Origin: an uncultured Cryomorphaceae bacterium
Lineage (GTDB): Bacteria; Bacteroidota; Bacteroidia; Flavobacteriales; Schleiferiaceae
Direction: 5' to 3'
DNA length: 64,000 nucleotides
Assembly: GCA_902614915.1 (NCBI GenBank)
Contig: CACMMX010000002.1
Coordinates: 1 to 64,000 of the forward strand
Numbering within the stretch: position 1 is the stretch's first letter; every line of letters starts with the position of its first letter. Both the position numbers and the translations under genes were made by a program. The notes below the pieces were generated by a model. The model was not told the DNA's origin. It made no database searches and worked only from the letters and a program-made list of their open reading frames with translations. Shown piece by piece: positions 1 through 10,001 of the stretch.

Positions 1-76
1 GGGTGAAAGACGGGGTTCGAACCCGCGACCTCCGGAACCACAATCCGGCGCTCTAACCAGCTGAGCTACAATCACC
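1..76 (-). tRNA. tRNA-His (anticodon GTG)
   Basis: Reverse complement GGTGATTGTAGCTCAGCTGGTTAGAGCGCCGGATTGTGGTTCCGGAGGTCGCGGGTTCGAACCCCGTCTTTCACCC. D-arm, anticodon arm CCGGA-TTGTGGT-TCCGG, T-arm GCGGG-TTCGAAC-CCCGT, extra G-1 facing C73 as expected for tRNA-His. Acceptor positions 5:68 and 6:67 read T:T. Confidence 0.93.
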
Positions 77-139
77 ATTATAGGGCGTCAAATATACTTG
101 CATTGTATCTACATCTGCAACCCTTTTTTTCTACTTTTT

Positions 140-1738
140 TTACAAGACAACCCAAAGGGTAACAACGCAGAGAATCAAGATAAAAGTAAGTAACCTTGTT
201 CTGCTGCTCATAGGAACGGCATTGGCCTTGTTCCATACTAAGGATTTATCGTCATAACTTTCAGCCTTCGTTATAGCCAGTGATACTGCAACAAGGACAA
301 CTGAACAAATAGCGAACAGCAATAAGGCAAAGTGCAAGAAGTTCATACCGACGTACCAATCTAATAATCCAGTAAAGTGACCACCGTAAATTTCCATACC
401 AAGGCGAGCTACACCTAAGGCGGCTCCAATTATTAGAGCCCATTTAGCTCCTGCAGAATTAATTTTTTTAAAAAAGATTCCAAGTAAAAAAGCTGCTGCA
501 ATAGGTGGAGAAATATACGCTTGAATAGACTGGAGTTTCTGAAATAATCCTCCCTCTATCATTTGCATCATTGGAATCCAAGCAATTCCAAAGGCGACCA
601 AAATCACAGTTGATATTCTCCCCGCTCTAACCAATTCTTTATCATTGGCCAGAGGGCGGTATTTTTTATATACATCAAAGGTAATTAGCGTTGAACAACT
701 GTTGAAGACAGAACTCAATGAACTCATCAAAGCTGCAAGCAGCCCCGCAACTACCAAACCTCGTAGACCTGCCGGTAATATAGATTTTACCATTAAGGGT
801 AAAGCCGCATCATAACCTGAGTCTGCAAAAGAAATGAGTTCAGGAGTCTTCTGGGCCAAAGCATAAGCAACCACTCCGGGCATCATAAAAATAAATAGTG
901 GTAAAAGCTTCATGTACCCTCCAAATAAGGCACCTTTTCTTGCGGTATCTATGTCTTTGGCAGCAAGAACGCGCTGAACTATGAACTGATCAGTACACCA
1001 ATACCATATACCTAAAATCGGGGCACCAAATATAATACCTGTCCAAGGGTAATTGGTATCAGAAATCGAACGCCACAAACTCCAATGATTAGGAGTAGTG
1101 TGAGTGACCAATTCGTCCAATCCGCCCAATTCATTTAACCCAAATACGGTAAGAATGATTGATCCTCCTACAAGGACAAACATCTGCATCAAATCGGTGT
1201 AGACTACGGCTTTAAACCCACCAAAGACTGTGTAAATACCTGTAGCCAAAACAATAATAATAGCACCCGTCCAAAAATTAATACCCAAAAGCGCTGTAAA
1301 TACAATGGCGCCGGCAAAAATCGTCACAGATATTTTAGTGAGAACATAGGCAACAATACTTACATAAGAGAGGTATGATCTAGCCCAACCGTTGTAACGT
1401 TTTTCTAAAAACTCTGGCATAGTATATACACCAGATTTTAAATAGAAAGGCACAAATACCCATCCGAGTAAAATTAGTATTAAAGAAGCTAATAATTCAA
1501 ATTGACCTGCTACAAGGTCTCCAGAGGCGCCTTGACCCGCAAGCCCCACCAGATGCTCCGAACCAATATTAGAAGCAAATAAGGATGCCCCGATGACAAA
1601 CCAACCTAAATTCCGGCCCCCAAGGAAATAATCTGCGGCTTGGCCGTTTTCGCCTTTTTTGGAGCCACTTAAAAAAGCGATAACAAAGACTGCCAAAAAG
1701 TAGAGCCCAATTATGAGGAAATCAGTATTGTTTAACAT
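140..1738 (-). CDS. Sodium:solute symporter (SSS/SLC5 family, SGLT-like)
   Basis: ORF 140..1783; likely start is the internal Met (MLNNTDFLIIGLYFLAV). SSS motifs ADYFLGGRNLGWFVIGASLFASNIGSEHLVGLAG and many TM segments. Confidence 0.9.
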   Translation of the reverse strand: MLNNTDFLIIGLYFLAVFVIAFLSGSKKGENGQAADYFLGGRNLGWFVIGASLFASNIGSEHLVGLAGQGASGDLVAGQFELLASLILILLGWVFVPFYLKSGVYTMPEFLEKRYNGWARSYLSYVSIVAYVLTKISVTIFAGAIVFTALLGINFWTGAIIIVLATGIYTVFGGFKAVVYTDLMQMFVLVGGSIILTVFGLNELGGLDELVTHTTPNHWSLWRSISDTNYPWTGIIFGAPILGIWYWCTDQFIVQRVLAAKDIDTARKGALFGGYMKLLPLFIFMMPGVVAYALAQKTPELISFADSGYDAALPLMVKSILPAGLRGLVVAGLLAALMSSLSSVFNSCSTLITFDVYKKYRPLANDKELVRAGRISTVILVAFGIAWIPMMQMIEGGLFQKLQSIQAYISPPIAAAFLLGIFFKKINSAGAKWALIIGAALGVARLGMEIYGGHFTGLLDWYVGMNFLHFALLLFAICSVVLVAVSLAITKAESYDDKSLVWNKANAVPMSSRTRLLTFILILCVVTLWVVL

Positions 1739-1845
1739 GCCGATTGTATTTTGATGCGGTTGAAGATAGTATACATTGTACAATTCTAATTAACGACTTT
1801 AAAAAGAAGTTTTGAAGTTCAGCGGCGAACAGACTAACTTGTGCA

Positions 1846-2877
1846 ATGATGGAACATCGCGTATTACATGTAGTGAAATGGTATCCTAATCAAATGGATG
1901 CTCAAAATGGAATATTTATTAAAAAACATATTGAATCAGTTGGGAAAAACCCATACGTATTAGGATTCATAAATGAAGATTTTTCCTGTGAAGTAGACGG
2001 TAATACAGTTCTTTATGGCAATCAACAAATTAACCTAAGAAAAAAAGTTAGCATTTTTTTAAATAAAATGGAGAAATTAAAACCCAACTTAATTCATTTC
2101 CATTGCTACAGTAAAGATTTATGGGTCTTGCTTCGTGTAGCCTTATTTAAAGGTATTCGATGTATTCATACTGAACACTGGTCGGGATTATTAACTATAA
2201 ACCACTCTAGAATCAACACTTTTAACCGCTGGCTCATTCGAGATTACTTTAAAAATATTCATTTGATTTTACCCGTAAGTAAAGTGCTTGATAAAGGAAT
2301 AAAAGAAATACTTCCAACTGCCAAAACTAGGGTTGTTCCAAATATAGTTGATGATATAGATTTTAGTAATCAAGAGGATAACAATACCGTGCGTTTTTGC
2401 GTAGTCGGCGATATTGTTTTTAAAGTAAAGCGGCAAGATTTGATTCTGAAGGCATTCAGCTCACTGTCCTGCTCATCTTGTGAATTGCACTTTTTCGGAG
2501 GTGGACCAGATTTAGATGCATTGAAGAAGCTCTGCAAAAAATCAAAAAAAATTTTTGTTCATGGAAGAACAACAAATCAAGAAATCTTGCGGCTATTACC
2601 AAATTATCATGCACATATCCAGTTTAGTGCCTTTGAAACCTTTGGAATTGCTACTCTTGAAGCCCGCAAAGCAGGAATATGGGCAATCTCAAGAGTATCC
2701 TTTGGTTGCAGCGATTACGCAGATAATGGAGTTTTAATGGCTGAAAGTGTCGAAGAACTAACCCAAAAGTTAAAAGAAGTGACAACACTTAGTAAGCCCG
2801 ACATCAATAAGTTAGAGGCCTTGAGTAAGGACGAAATAGGTCGTAAAATTCAAATGTGTTACGAGAAAGGAAATTAG
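1846..2877 (+). CDS. Glycosyltransferase family 4 protein
   Basis: N-terminal VLHVVKWYPNQMDAQNGIFIKKHIES, later FHGRTTNQEILRLLPNYHAHIQFSAFETFGIATLEARKAG GT4 donor-site pattern. Confidence 0.85.
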   Translation: MMEHRVLHVVKWYPNQMDAQNGIFIKKHIESVGKNPYVLGFINEDFSCEVDGNTVLYGNQQINLRKKVSIFLNKMEKLKPNLIHFHCYSKDLWVLLRVALFKGIRCIHTEHWSGLLTINHSRINTFNRWLIRDYFKNIHLILPVSKVLDKGIKEILPTAKTRVVPNIVDDIDFSNQEDNNTVRFCVVGDIVFKVKRQDLILKAFSSLSCSSCELHFFGGGPDLDALKKLCKKSKKIFVHGRTTNQEILRLLPNYHAHIQFSAFETFGIATLEARKAGIWAISRVSFGCSDYADNGVLMAESVEELTQKLKEVTTLSKPDINKLEALSKDEIGRKIQMCYEKGN

Positions 2878-2917
2878 CAACTTTTCTATTATCTTAGGGA
2901 TCATAAATTTTAGTACT

Positions 2918-4816
2918 ATGAAAAAACTTTTACTAGCATTTGCTGGATTAAGCCTTTTAAGTGTAACCGCTCAGGAAGTTAGACTGGACCTAGGTCGCAG
3001 CTCGGCAATGTACATAGCCTCACATGCTGATGGAACACCATTAAACACATCATCAAACAAATCTGCAGCGGCTGTAATGATAGGTTCTGCTCCAAATGTT
3101 TATGGTGCAGGGTTTGGACCCAAAACCAACTTAGTTGCTAACGAGAGCCTCAATACTGTAGCTTTTATTCATCGTTCTGATTTTACATCTAACGGAGACT
3201 TAAGTTCTGGAGCATTACGTTTCGATTACTCTTTTGATGGTGGAGCAACTTGGACATCTAATTCTGGACCGGTTTGGAATCCAGATTCAACTGTTGGTCA
3301 ATATCCTGGGCCAGCCCGCTATCCTCACATAGGAATTTTAAACAACCCAAGTAACACAAACCCATTAAATGCATCTATCAGCGTATGGGCTCCTACCCTT
3401 GCAGGTGGAAATGATTCATGGGGCGGTGCGTTAGTAGGATCTCACAAAATGGATAATACTGTAACTGACATGACAGTTGATACTACAAGTGGTCACTTAA
3501 CTTTGGAAGAATCTTTTACACAAGACGGAACCTTTTGGGGTATAAGTCTTGATCATCCGAACTATCAAAACGAAGAATACACGGATACGGCCGTAATTTG
3601 GAAAGGTGATATGGATTTCAACACAGATTCAATGAATTTGAATAAAATCAAGGCCTATTTACCTGTAACTGATGATCCAACCGAAGGAAAGATCTATGGT
3701 GATGCGCGCATTTCATTTGATCCTCCAGGAGTAACTGGATACATTTCTTTAGAAGGGCACTACGAAATGATTGTTCCAAGCAAAGTAATACACCCTTATT
3801 TAATTAAAACAGATGATGGTGGTATGTCATGGAGTGCACCCTTTGGTCCTAACTTAAATAATCTTGTTGACCAGCGTTCTGGAGATAGCCTAGTTACCAT
3901 TTTTGAAAACATTACTGGTGGCTGGTCAATAGGGAGTCTTACCTCATCTACCCGAGGTCACGATATGACTGTTGACGCGAATGGTAATGTTCATTTATTT
4001 GTGCATGTTTTCCCAGGATTTGAGACTACACCGACTGGAGGTACTATGGCAGCAGAATTTAACTATTTCCCAGCTATGAATCTATTAGTAGACATCTACT
4101 CAACTGATCAAGGAATCACTTGGGTATGTAATGTTATCAGTCAAGTGTTTACTTGGGATTATGAATTTGACCCAGTCAACGGACCAGTAACCGAAGCAAC
4201 TCGTCCTCATATTTCTATGAGTACGGATCGTTCTAAATTATTCTTCTCTTGGTTTGAAAGTGATACCTTGTTTGCCACAGGAACAGAAAATAACTTCCCA
4301 GATTGGAAATGTCGCAGTTACAATGTTTTTGGTGACTCTTTGGATGGAGAAGTAACAGTAATGGGAACTTTCGGTGATGCAACCTGGGGTAATGTTGCTG
4401 ACTATGCGTTTGATAATGGTGATGGAACCCACCAATTGCATATGACGTATGCACCAATTGAGGATTTTGGAACTTTCTCAGTACTGAATCCAATTGACTT
4501 TTACTATTTAGGGAGGCCTTACCCAGACTTCACTAGTATTGAAGAGATGGATGTACAAAACTTTACTGTTAGTCAAAATTATCCAAACCCTACCAGCGAC
4601 TTGACAAAATTGGCTATTGAAACTGTTGAAGCTGCCAAATTCACTTTGAATATTACAGATATCACAGGTCGTACAATTGAAATGCGCAACTTGGGACGCC
4701 TAGATGCTGGTCGTCATATTGAAGAAATTAACGCAGCAGGATTTGCTCCAGGCGTATATTTCTTCACAGTTGCTTCTGCAGGACATAAGAGTACTAAGAA
4801 ATTTATTGTAGAGTAA
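2918..4816 (+). CDS. Secreted protein with type IX secretion (Por) C-terminal sorting domain; sialidase/BNR-like repeats
   Basis: Signal peptide MKKLLLAFAGLSLLSVTAQ; Asp-box-like SDGGATW/DDGGMSWSAP motifs; C-terminal SQNYPNPTSDLTKLAI...APGVYFFTVASAGHKSTKKFIVE. Confidence 0.85.
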   Translation: MKKLLLAFAGLSLLSVTAQEVRLDLGRSSAMYIASHADGTPLNTSSNKSAAAVMIGSAPNVYGAGFGPKTNLVANESLNTVAFIHRSDFTSNGDLSSGALRFDYSFDGGATWTSNSGPVWNPDSTVGQYPGPARYPHIGILNNPSNTNPLNASISVWAPTLAGGNDSWGGALVGSHKMDNTVTDMTVDTTSGHLTLEESFTQDGTFWGISLDHPNYQNEEYTDTAVIWKGDMDFNTDSMNLNKIKAYLPVTDDPTEGKIYGDARISFDPPGVTGYISLEGHYEMIVPSKVIHPYLIKTDDGGMSWSAPFGPNLNNLVDQRSGDSLVTIFENITGGWSIGSLTSSTRGHDMTVDANGNVHLFVHVFPGFETTPTGGTMAAEFNYFPAMNLLVDIYSTDQGITWVCNVISQVFTWDYEFDPVNGPVTEATRPHISMSTDRSKLFFSWFESDTLFATGTENNFPDWKCRSYNVFGDSLDGEVTVMGTFGDATWGNVADYAFDNGDGTHQLHMTYAPIEDFGTFSVLNPIDFYYLGRPYPDFTSIEEMDVQNFTVSQNYPNPTSDLTKLAIETVEAAKFTLNITDITGRTIEMRNLGRLDAGRHIEEINAAGFAPGVYFFTVASAGHKSTKKFIVE

Positions 4817-4838
4817 TTTTATAGATAATTCGAAAAAT

Positions 4839-4870
4839 AAAGCCCCGTGTGCACAGCGTATGGGGCTTTT
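4839..4870. terminator. Rho-independent terminator between convergent genes
   Basis: AAAGCCCC-GTGTGCACAGCGTAT-GGGGCTTTTT hairpin with T tract. Confidence 0.85.
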
Positions 4871-4890
4871 TATTTGGAATTCTGTTGGAT

Positions 4891-6837
4891 TTAATAGTTC
4901 AAGATTTTCTCTACCGCTTCTTCAAGTTTTGATTTAGCTAAAAACCCTTCTTCTAAGTCTGCTGAAAAAGGAACTGGTGTAGGATCAGAACTAACCAATC
5001 CAACAGGAGCATCTAATAACTCGAAACAATCACGCGCAATTCTTGATGCAATATGTTCCCCGTATCCGCCTACAGCAATATCCTCCTGTAATACCACCAC
5101 TAAAGATGTCTTTGCGATACTATTCCTAATCGATTCAAAATCTAAAGGAACCAAAGTTCTAAGATTTATAACTTCAATAGCATAGGAAGACTTTTCCGCT
5201 AATTCTAGTGCCCAATGAACACCTAATCCATAAGTTACAATGGTAAGGTCACTTCCACCCTGCTGCACCTTGGCTTTTCCTATGTCTATAAAATATTCGC
5301 CCATTGGAACTTGTTCTTTCACCGTTCTGTAAAGGGCCTTATGTTCGTAAAACATTACAGGATTTGGATCATTGAAACTCGATAGTAAAAGTGCCTTAGC
5401 TTCTGCAGGAAATGCAGGATATACCACTTTTAGACCAGGCACATGAGTAAACCAAGCCTCCGTACTTTGACTATGAAAAGGTCCGGCGGCCACCCCAGCG
5501 CCTGTGGGCATGCGTATGACTACATCAACAGATTGCCCCCAGCGCCAATGCAATTTTGCTAGGTTATTTACAATCTGATTGAATCCGGTGCTCACAAAAT
5601 CTGCAAACTGCATCTCCATCATAGACTTTCCGCCAGAAATGGCATAACCCATCGCGGAACCTACAATAGCACTTTCACATAACGGTGTGTTTCGCACTCT
5701 TCCCTCTCCATATTTCTCAAGCATATTCTCAGTAGCCTTAAAAACGCCACCATAATCTGCTATGTCTTGTCCCATTAAAACGAGTTCTGGCCATTTTTCC
5801 ATGGCTACATCAATCGCCTGATGAATAGCATCAATAAAACGTAATTCTGCAGTTGAGCCAGTTTTATCTTTGGTTGGAATAGATGCTGCAAAGACATCAT
5901 TAAGACTTTCCGTTCTGTTGTAACTTAGTTTTGGTAAAGCCATCGCCTCATGAAATGCATCATCCACTAGCTTTTTTGATTCCTCTAATTTCTCATCAAT
6001 CCAGGTTCCCGTTATTCCATAAGGCTTTGTATTAGCCCGCAGTAGTGCCATAGGCTCTTTTTTTGTATGCTCTGCAATCATTCCTTCTGGGTAATATTTA
6101 GTTCCGCTGGCTTCTTCATGACCTCTCAACCTAAACGTATTGGCTTCAACCAATATGGGCTTACCTTTTTTACGCGCATAATCCGCAGCTTTATTGAACT
6201 TGGCAGAAGCTTCAAGCATATCATTCGCATTGAAACTCATTGTTTTCATGCCATAAGCAGGACCCTTTTGTTTAAAGGAATCAAAAACAAACTGTTGGTG
6301 CTCCGGTGTACTGAGTCCCCAATAATTTCGTTCTACAACAAAAACCACCGGTAAATCCCAAACAGCTGCAACGTTAAGGGCTTCATGAAAATCACCTTGA
6401 GAGGTTGCACCGTCACCGGTAAATGCAAGAACACATTTGCCTGTATTTTGTAGTTTTTCCCTCAAGGCTAATCCGCAAGCGAGTCCCAATTGAGCACCTA
6501 AATGAGAGATCATTCCGACCAAATGATGTTCCATGGAACCAAAGTGAAAACTACGGTCGCGACCTTTTGTAAACCCGTCAGCCTTTCCTTGAAACTGGGC
6601 AAATAGTCTTTTTAAAGGGACTTCTCTTGAAACAAAAACTCCTAAATTTCTATGCATGGTACAGATGTATTCATCTTGTGTCAATGCATGTGTGGCAGCT
6701 ACGGATAGGGCTTCTTGGCCGTAAGATGCAAACCATTTAGAAATCTTTCCTTGTCGCAAATAGATAAGCATCTTCTCTTCTATTGCTCTTGTAAGAATAA
6801 AGTCCTCTAATAGTTGCCTAGAGTGGGCATCGTTCAT
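4891..6837 (-). CDS. Fused 2-oxoacid dehydrogenase E1 (alpha+beta; branched-chain/pyruvate type)
   Basis: E1-alpha TPP motif GDGATSQGDFHEALNVAAVWDLPVVFVVERN followed by E1-beta MGQDIADYGGVFKAT...RVRNTPLCESAIVGSAMGYA in one 648-aa ORF. Confidence 0.92.
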   Translation of the reverse strand: MNDAHSRQLLEDFILTRAIEEKMLIYLRQGKISKWFASYGQEALSVAATHALTQDEYICTMHRNLGVFVSREVPLKRLFAQFQGKADGFTKGRDRSFHFGSMEHHLVGMISHLGAQLGLACGLALREKLQNTGKCVLAFTGDGATSQGDFHEALNVAAVWDLPVVFVVERNYWGLSTPEHQQFVFDSFKQKGPAYGMKTMSFNANDMLEASAKFNKAADYARKKGKPILVEANTFRLRGHEEASGTKYYPEGMIAEHTKKEPMALLRANTKPYGITGTWIDEKLEESKKLVDDAFHEAMALPKLSYNRTESLNDVFAASIPTKDKTGSTAELRFIDAIHQAIDVAMEKWPELVLMGQDIADYGGVFKATENMLEKYGEGRVRNTPLCESAIVGSAMGYAISGGKSMMEMQFADFVSTGFNQIVNNLAKLHWRWGQSVDVVIRMPTGAGVAAGPFHSQSTEAWFTHVPGLKVVYPAFPAEAKALLLSSFNDPNPVMFYEHKALYRTVKEQVPMGEYFIDIGKAKVQQGGSDLTIVTYGLGVHWALELAEKSSYAIEVINLRTLVPLDFESIRNSIAKTSLVVVLQEDIAVGGYGEHIASRIARDCFELLDAPVGLVSSDPTPVPFSADLEEGFLAKSKLEEAVEKILNY

Positions 6838-6920
6838 AACTTCTGCTTGTTGGGTCTAGCGAATGAAAATAGCTTAAAAAAGGGAGTTATTTTTGTTATA
6901 CAGAACCTAAAGTTTTAAAT

Positions 6921-7862
6921 ATGGCTTCCATTCCAAATTTAAATTTCGCAAAATGGTCTCAAGGGACTGAAAATGAAAAAGCTGAGTTCGTGAAAGAACT
7001 AGGTGCAGCCTATACAGATATCGGGTTTATAACTATCCGAAACCACGGATTTGGTGAAGAGGTACAAGATAAATTGTACGACAAAGCATCTGAATTCTTC
7101 GGATTAGAGAAATCAATTAAAGCTTCATACGAAATTGAAGGGCTCGCAGGTCAACGCGGCTATACTTCCTTTGGTAAAGAACATGCAAAAGGGAATGATG
7201 CTGCAGACCTCAAAGAGTTCTGGCAGGTGGGACAACCAAACCCTGCTTATGAAGGTCCTGAATACCATAATAACGTGAGCGTAGACGAATTACCTGAATT
7301 CGCTCCATCTTTTAAATTGGCATATCAACAGCTAGAAGGTATTGGCAGAGAATTACTAAAAGCTATAGCCGTCTATTTAAAATTAGATATCAATTATTTT
7401 GAGTCTTGGGTTCAAGGAGGAAATTCCATTTTGAGGGCTATACACTATCCCCCAATCACACTAGACCCAGGTAATAGCGTTCGTGCAGGTCAACATGAAG
7501 ACATCAACCTCATCACTCTGTTGATGGGCGCAAGCGCTGAAGGGCTTCAAGTACTCAACAAGAATAATGAATGGATTGGTATAACAGCAATTCCAGGCTC
7601 ACTTGTAGTTAACGTGGGCGACATGTTGCAGCGTTTGACCAACGGCGTTATGAAATCCACCACACACCGAGTAGTGAACCCACCCCGTGAAAAATGGGGT
7701 ACGTCAAGGTATTCAATTCCATTCTTTTTACATCCAATAGGTAAAATGCCTTTAAATGCTCTAAGCAATTGTATTTCAAATGAACGCCCCAAAGCATTTG
7801 AGGATATCACCGCAGGAAATTATTTAGAACAACGACTGGTAGAAATAGGCTTGAAGAAGTAA
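6921..7862 (+). CDS. Isopenicillin N synthase-like 2OG/Fe(II) dioxygenase
   Basis: HxD...H motif (AGQHEDINLITLLMG...STTHRVVNPP) and DIGFITIRNHG N-terminal DIOX_N pattern. Confidence 0.88.
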   Translation: MASIPNLNFAKWSQGTENEKAEFVKELGAAYTDIGFITIRNHGFGEEVQDKLYDKASEFFGLEKSIKASYEIEGLAGQRGYTSFGKEHAKGNDAADLKEFWQVGQPNPAYEGPEYHNNVSVDELPEFAPSFKLAYQQLEGIGRELLKAIAVYLKLDINYFESWVQGGNSILRAIHYPPITLDPGNSVRAGQHEDINLITLLMGASAEGLQVLNKNNEWIGITAIPGSLVVNVGDMLQRLTNGVMKSTTHRVVNPPREKWGTSRYSIPFFLHPIGKMPLNALSNCISNERPKAFEDITAGNYLEQRLVEIGLKK

Positions 7863-8542
7863 TGATGCGCATTGATATTATTACTGTACTTCCCGAACTG
7901 CTCGAAGGGCCATTTTCCCACAGTATTCTAAAGCGTGCTACTGATAAAGGACTCGCAGAAGTGCACTTACATCAATTGCGCAATTACGGTACAGGTAAAC
8001 ACCAACAAGTTGACGATTACCAATACGGTGGTGGTGCAGGTATGGTCATGCAGTGCGGTCCATTAGTGGACTGTGTTGAAGATTTACAAAAAGACCGTGA
8101 ATATGATGCAATCCTATACATGACACCAGACGGTAAGCATTACAATCAAGGTGATGCCAATCATTTGAGCATGTTTAAAGCTATTATGATCATTTGTGGT
8201 CATTATAAAGGTATAGACCAACGTGTAAGAGATCATTGGGTTACCCATGAATTCAGTATCGGTGATTTTGTTTTAAGTGGCGGAGAATTGGCGGCTGCGG
8301 CTATTAGCGACTCTATTATTAGATTAATTCCAGGCGTACTAAATGACGAGACCTCCGCATTAACGGATAGTTTTCAAGACAACCTTCTTGCCCCACCAGT
8401 GTACACACGACCAGAAGAATTTAGAGGACATAAAGTGCCAGAAATACTCACAAGTGGCAATACAAAAGCAATAGAAATTTGGCGTGAGGAACAGGCCTAC
8501 GAAAGGACAAAAAACAGGCGTCCAGATTTATTGAAAGACTAA
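7862..8542 (+). CDS. trmD: tRNA (guanosine(37)-N1)-methyltransferase TrmD
   Basis: MRIDIITVLPELLEGPFSHSILKRA, YGGGAGMVM, ICGHYKGIDQRV, EFSIGDFVLSGGELAA. Confidence 0.97.
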   Translation: MMRIDIITVLPELLEGPFSHSILKRATDKGLAEVHLHQLRNYGTGKHQQVDDYQYGGGAGMVMQCGPLVDCVEDLQKDREYDAILYMTPDGKHYNQGDANHLSMFKAIMIICGHYKGIDQRVRDHWVTHEFSIGDFVLSGGELAAAAISDSIIRLIPGVLNDETSALTDSFQDNLLAPPVYTRPEEFRGHKVPEILTSGNTKAIEIWREEQAYERTKNRRPDLLKD

Positions 8543-8853
8543 AATATTTGGACATCTTTTATAGCATCTTGTCCAAGATGTTCGTTTATTGATGAAATAA
8601 TCTTTCCCTTCATCATGAGCAATTCTTTGCGAACAACAGCACTGTCCAGTTGAATTACTAATGTTCCATTTTCAACTTTCTTACGTGATGTTTGACGAGC
8701 TACCGAAGGTCCCATAATTTCATCCCAAGCTTGCAGAACTCTGCTATTGTCAGTTCCTTGTCTGAGTCTATATCGATCAAGCCACTGACTCAAAGCGTCA
8801 CCCATATTTTGCTCGTTAGAGCGTTTGAATTGAGCCATCGTCTGTAATTTCAA
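8539..8853 (-). CDS. DUF721 (DciA-like) domain protein
   Basis: 104-aa protein: MGDALSQWLDRYRLRQGTDNSRVLQAWDEIMGPSVARQTSRKKVENGTLVIQLDSAVVRKELLMMK, DUF721 pattern, directly downstream of recF. Confidence 0.85.
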   Translation of the reverse strand: MKLQTMAQFKRSNEQNMGDALSQWLDRYRLRQGTDNSRVLQAWDEIMGPSVARQTSRKKVENGTLVIQLDSAVVRKELLMMKGKIISSINEHLGQDAIKDVQIF

Positions 8854-9931
8854 AGGTTGTGTGCTGCAGCTGTAACGTATCGCTTAATTGTTGCATACGC
8901 TCAGAATGCGTGTCAGTAATAAAAATTTGGCCGAAATCTTCCGTATTGACCAATTGAAGAAGGTTAGCCACCCTTCCTTCGTCTAATTTATCAAAAATAT
9001 CATCTAGCAATAGCAGTGGCGCCATTCCCAAATGTTTGCGTCCAATTTCAAATTGAGCCAATTTAAGTGCTATTAAAAAGCTTTTTTGTTGTCCTTGTGA
9101 CCCTACTCTTTTGATGGGATAACCTCCTAATTCAAAAACCAAATCATCGCGATGAGTTCCAACTGAAGTATATTGTAAAACTTTATCCTTGTCTAGCCTA
9201 GAGGTTAGTAACTCTCGCATTCCAAAATCATGTAAAGTACTTTTATAGGTAATAGATACTTGTTCTTTACCTCCGCTGAGCACCTCATAATAGCGTTGAA
9301 GAATGGGCTGAATCTCTTGAGCAAATTCTCTTCTCTTTGAATAGATTTCGGCGCCTTCCCTCACCAATATATCGTCATACAATTCAAGAAGTGAAGCATC
9401 AAAAGTCCTATTGGAAGCAAAGTATTTTAGCGTTGTGTTGCGTTGTCCCAATGCCTTGTTATAGTTGATTAAGGCACTTAAATACTTTCTGCTATTTTGA
9501 CTAATTGTTGCATCCACTAACCTCCTTCTTGTCTCCGCAGCATCAAGTATAAGATCTCTATCCATCGGAGATATCATAACCACCGGTAAGTAGCCAATAT
9601 GTTCTGCTAATTTTTCAACTTCCTTACCATCTACCCTGATTTTCTTTTTTTGACCTTTCTTCAATCCTACATCCAATGAATGAGAAGTGCCCTTACGCTC
9701 CAAGTTGGCCTTGATCAATGCCATATTTTCTCCGTGGGTGATATTCTGACCGTCCGTTGAACCTAAATAGGACTTTGTAAGGCTGAGGTAGTACAAAGCA
9801 TCTAAAACATTTGTTTTTCCATTACCGTTATTTCCAGTAATAATATTAACCTTTTCATTGAAATACCACCGAGTTGAGTGATGATTTTTAAAATGGGTTA
9901 ATTCTAATGCGACAATGAAGAGCTTATCCAT
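8816..9931 (-). CDS. recF: DNA replication/repair protein RecF
   Basis: LELTHFKNHHSTRWYFNEKVNIITGNNGNGKTNVLDALYYLSLTKSYLG (Walker A), VGSQGQQKSFLIALKLAQ signature, LLLLDDIFDKLDEGR (Walker B). Start chosen at MDKLFIVALEL. Confidence 0.95.
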   Translation of the reverse strand: MDKLFIVALELTHFKNHHSTRWYFNEKVNIITGNNGNGKTNVLDALYYLSLTKSYLGSTDGQNITHGENMALIKANLERKGTSHSLDVGLKKGQKKKIRVDGKEVEKLAEHIGYLPVVMISPMDRDLILDAAETRRRLVDATISQNSRKYLSALINYNKALGQRNTTLKYFASNRTFDASLLELYDDILVREGAEIYSKRREFAQEIQPILQRYYEVLSGGKEQVSITYKSTLHDFGMRELLTSRLDKDKVLQYTSVGTHRDDLVFELGGYPIKRVGSQGQQKSFLIALKLAQFEIGRKHLGMAPLLLLDDIFDKLDEGRVANLLQLVNTEDFGQIFITDTHSERMQQLSDTLQLQHTTFEITDDGSIQTL

Positions 9932-10001
9932 AGTCACAAAAATAGGCTTCTCGGAGTCAAAATTTATACTATTTTTGGCGGACTCAATATTTAAATGACC
10001 T

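Noticed and set aside
4233-4493. Short ORFs antisense to the T9SS protein, and many similar antisense ORFs through dnaK, gatB, priA, cca and others
   Set aside because: They lie wholly opposite strongly supported CDSs and have non-protein-like composition; typical shadow ORFs.
4891-6837. Fused E1 alpha/beta dehydrogenase as a novel fusion
   Set aside because: Fused 2-oxoacid dehydrogenase E1 proteins are, to my knowledge, common in Bacteroidota.
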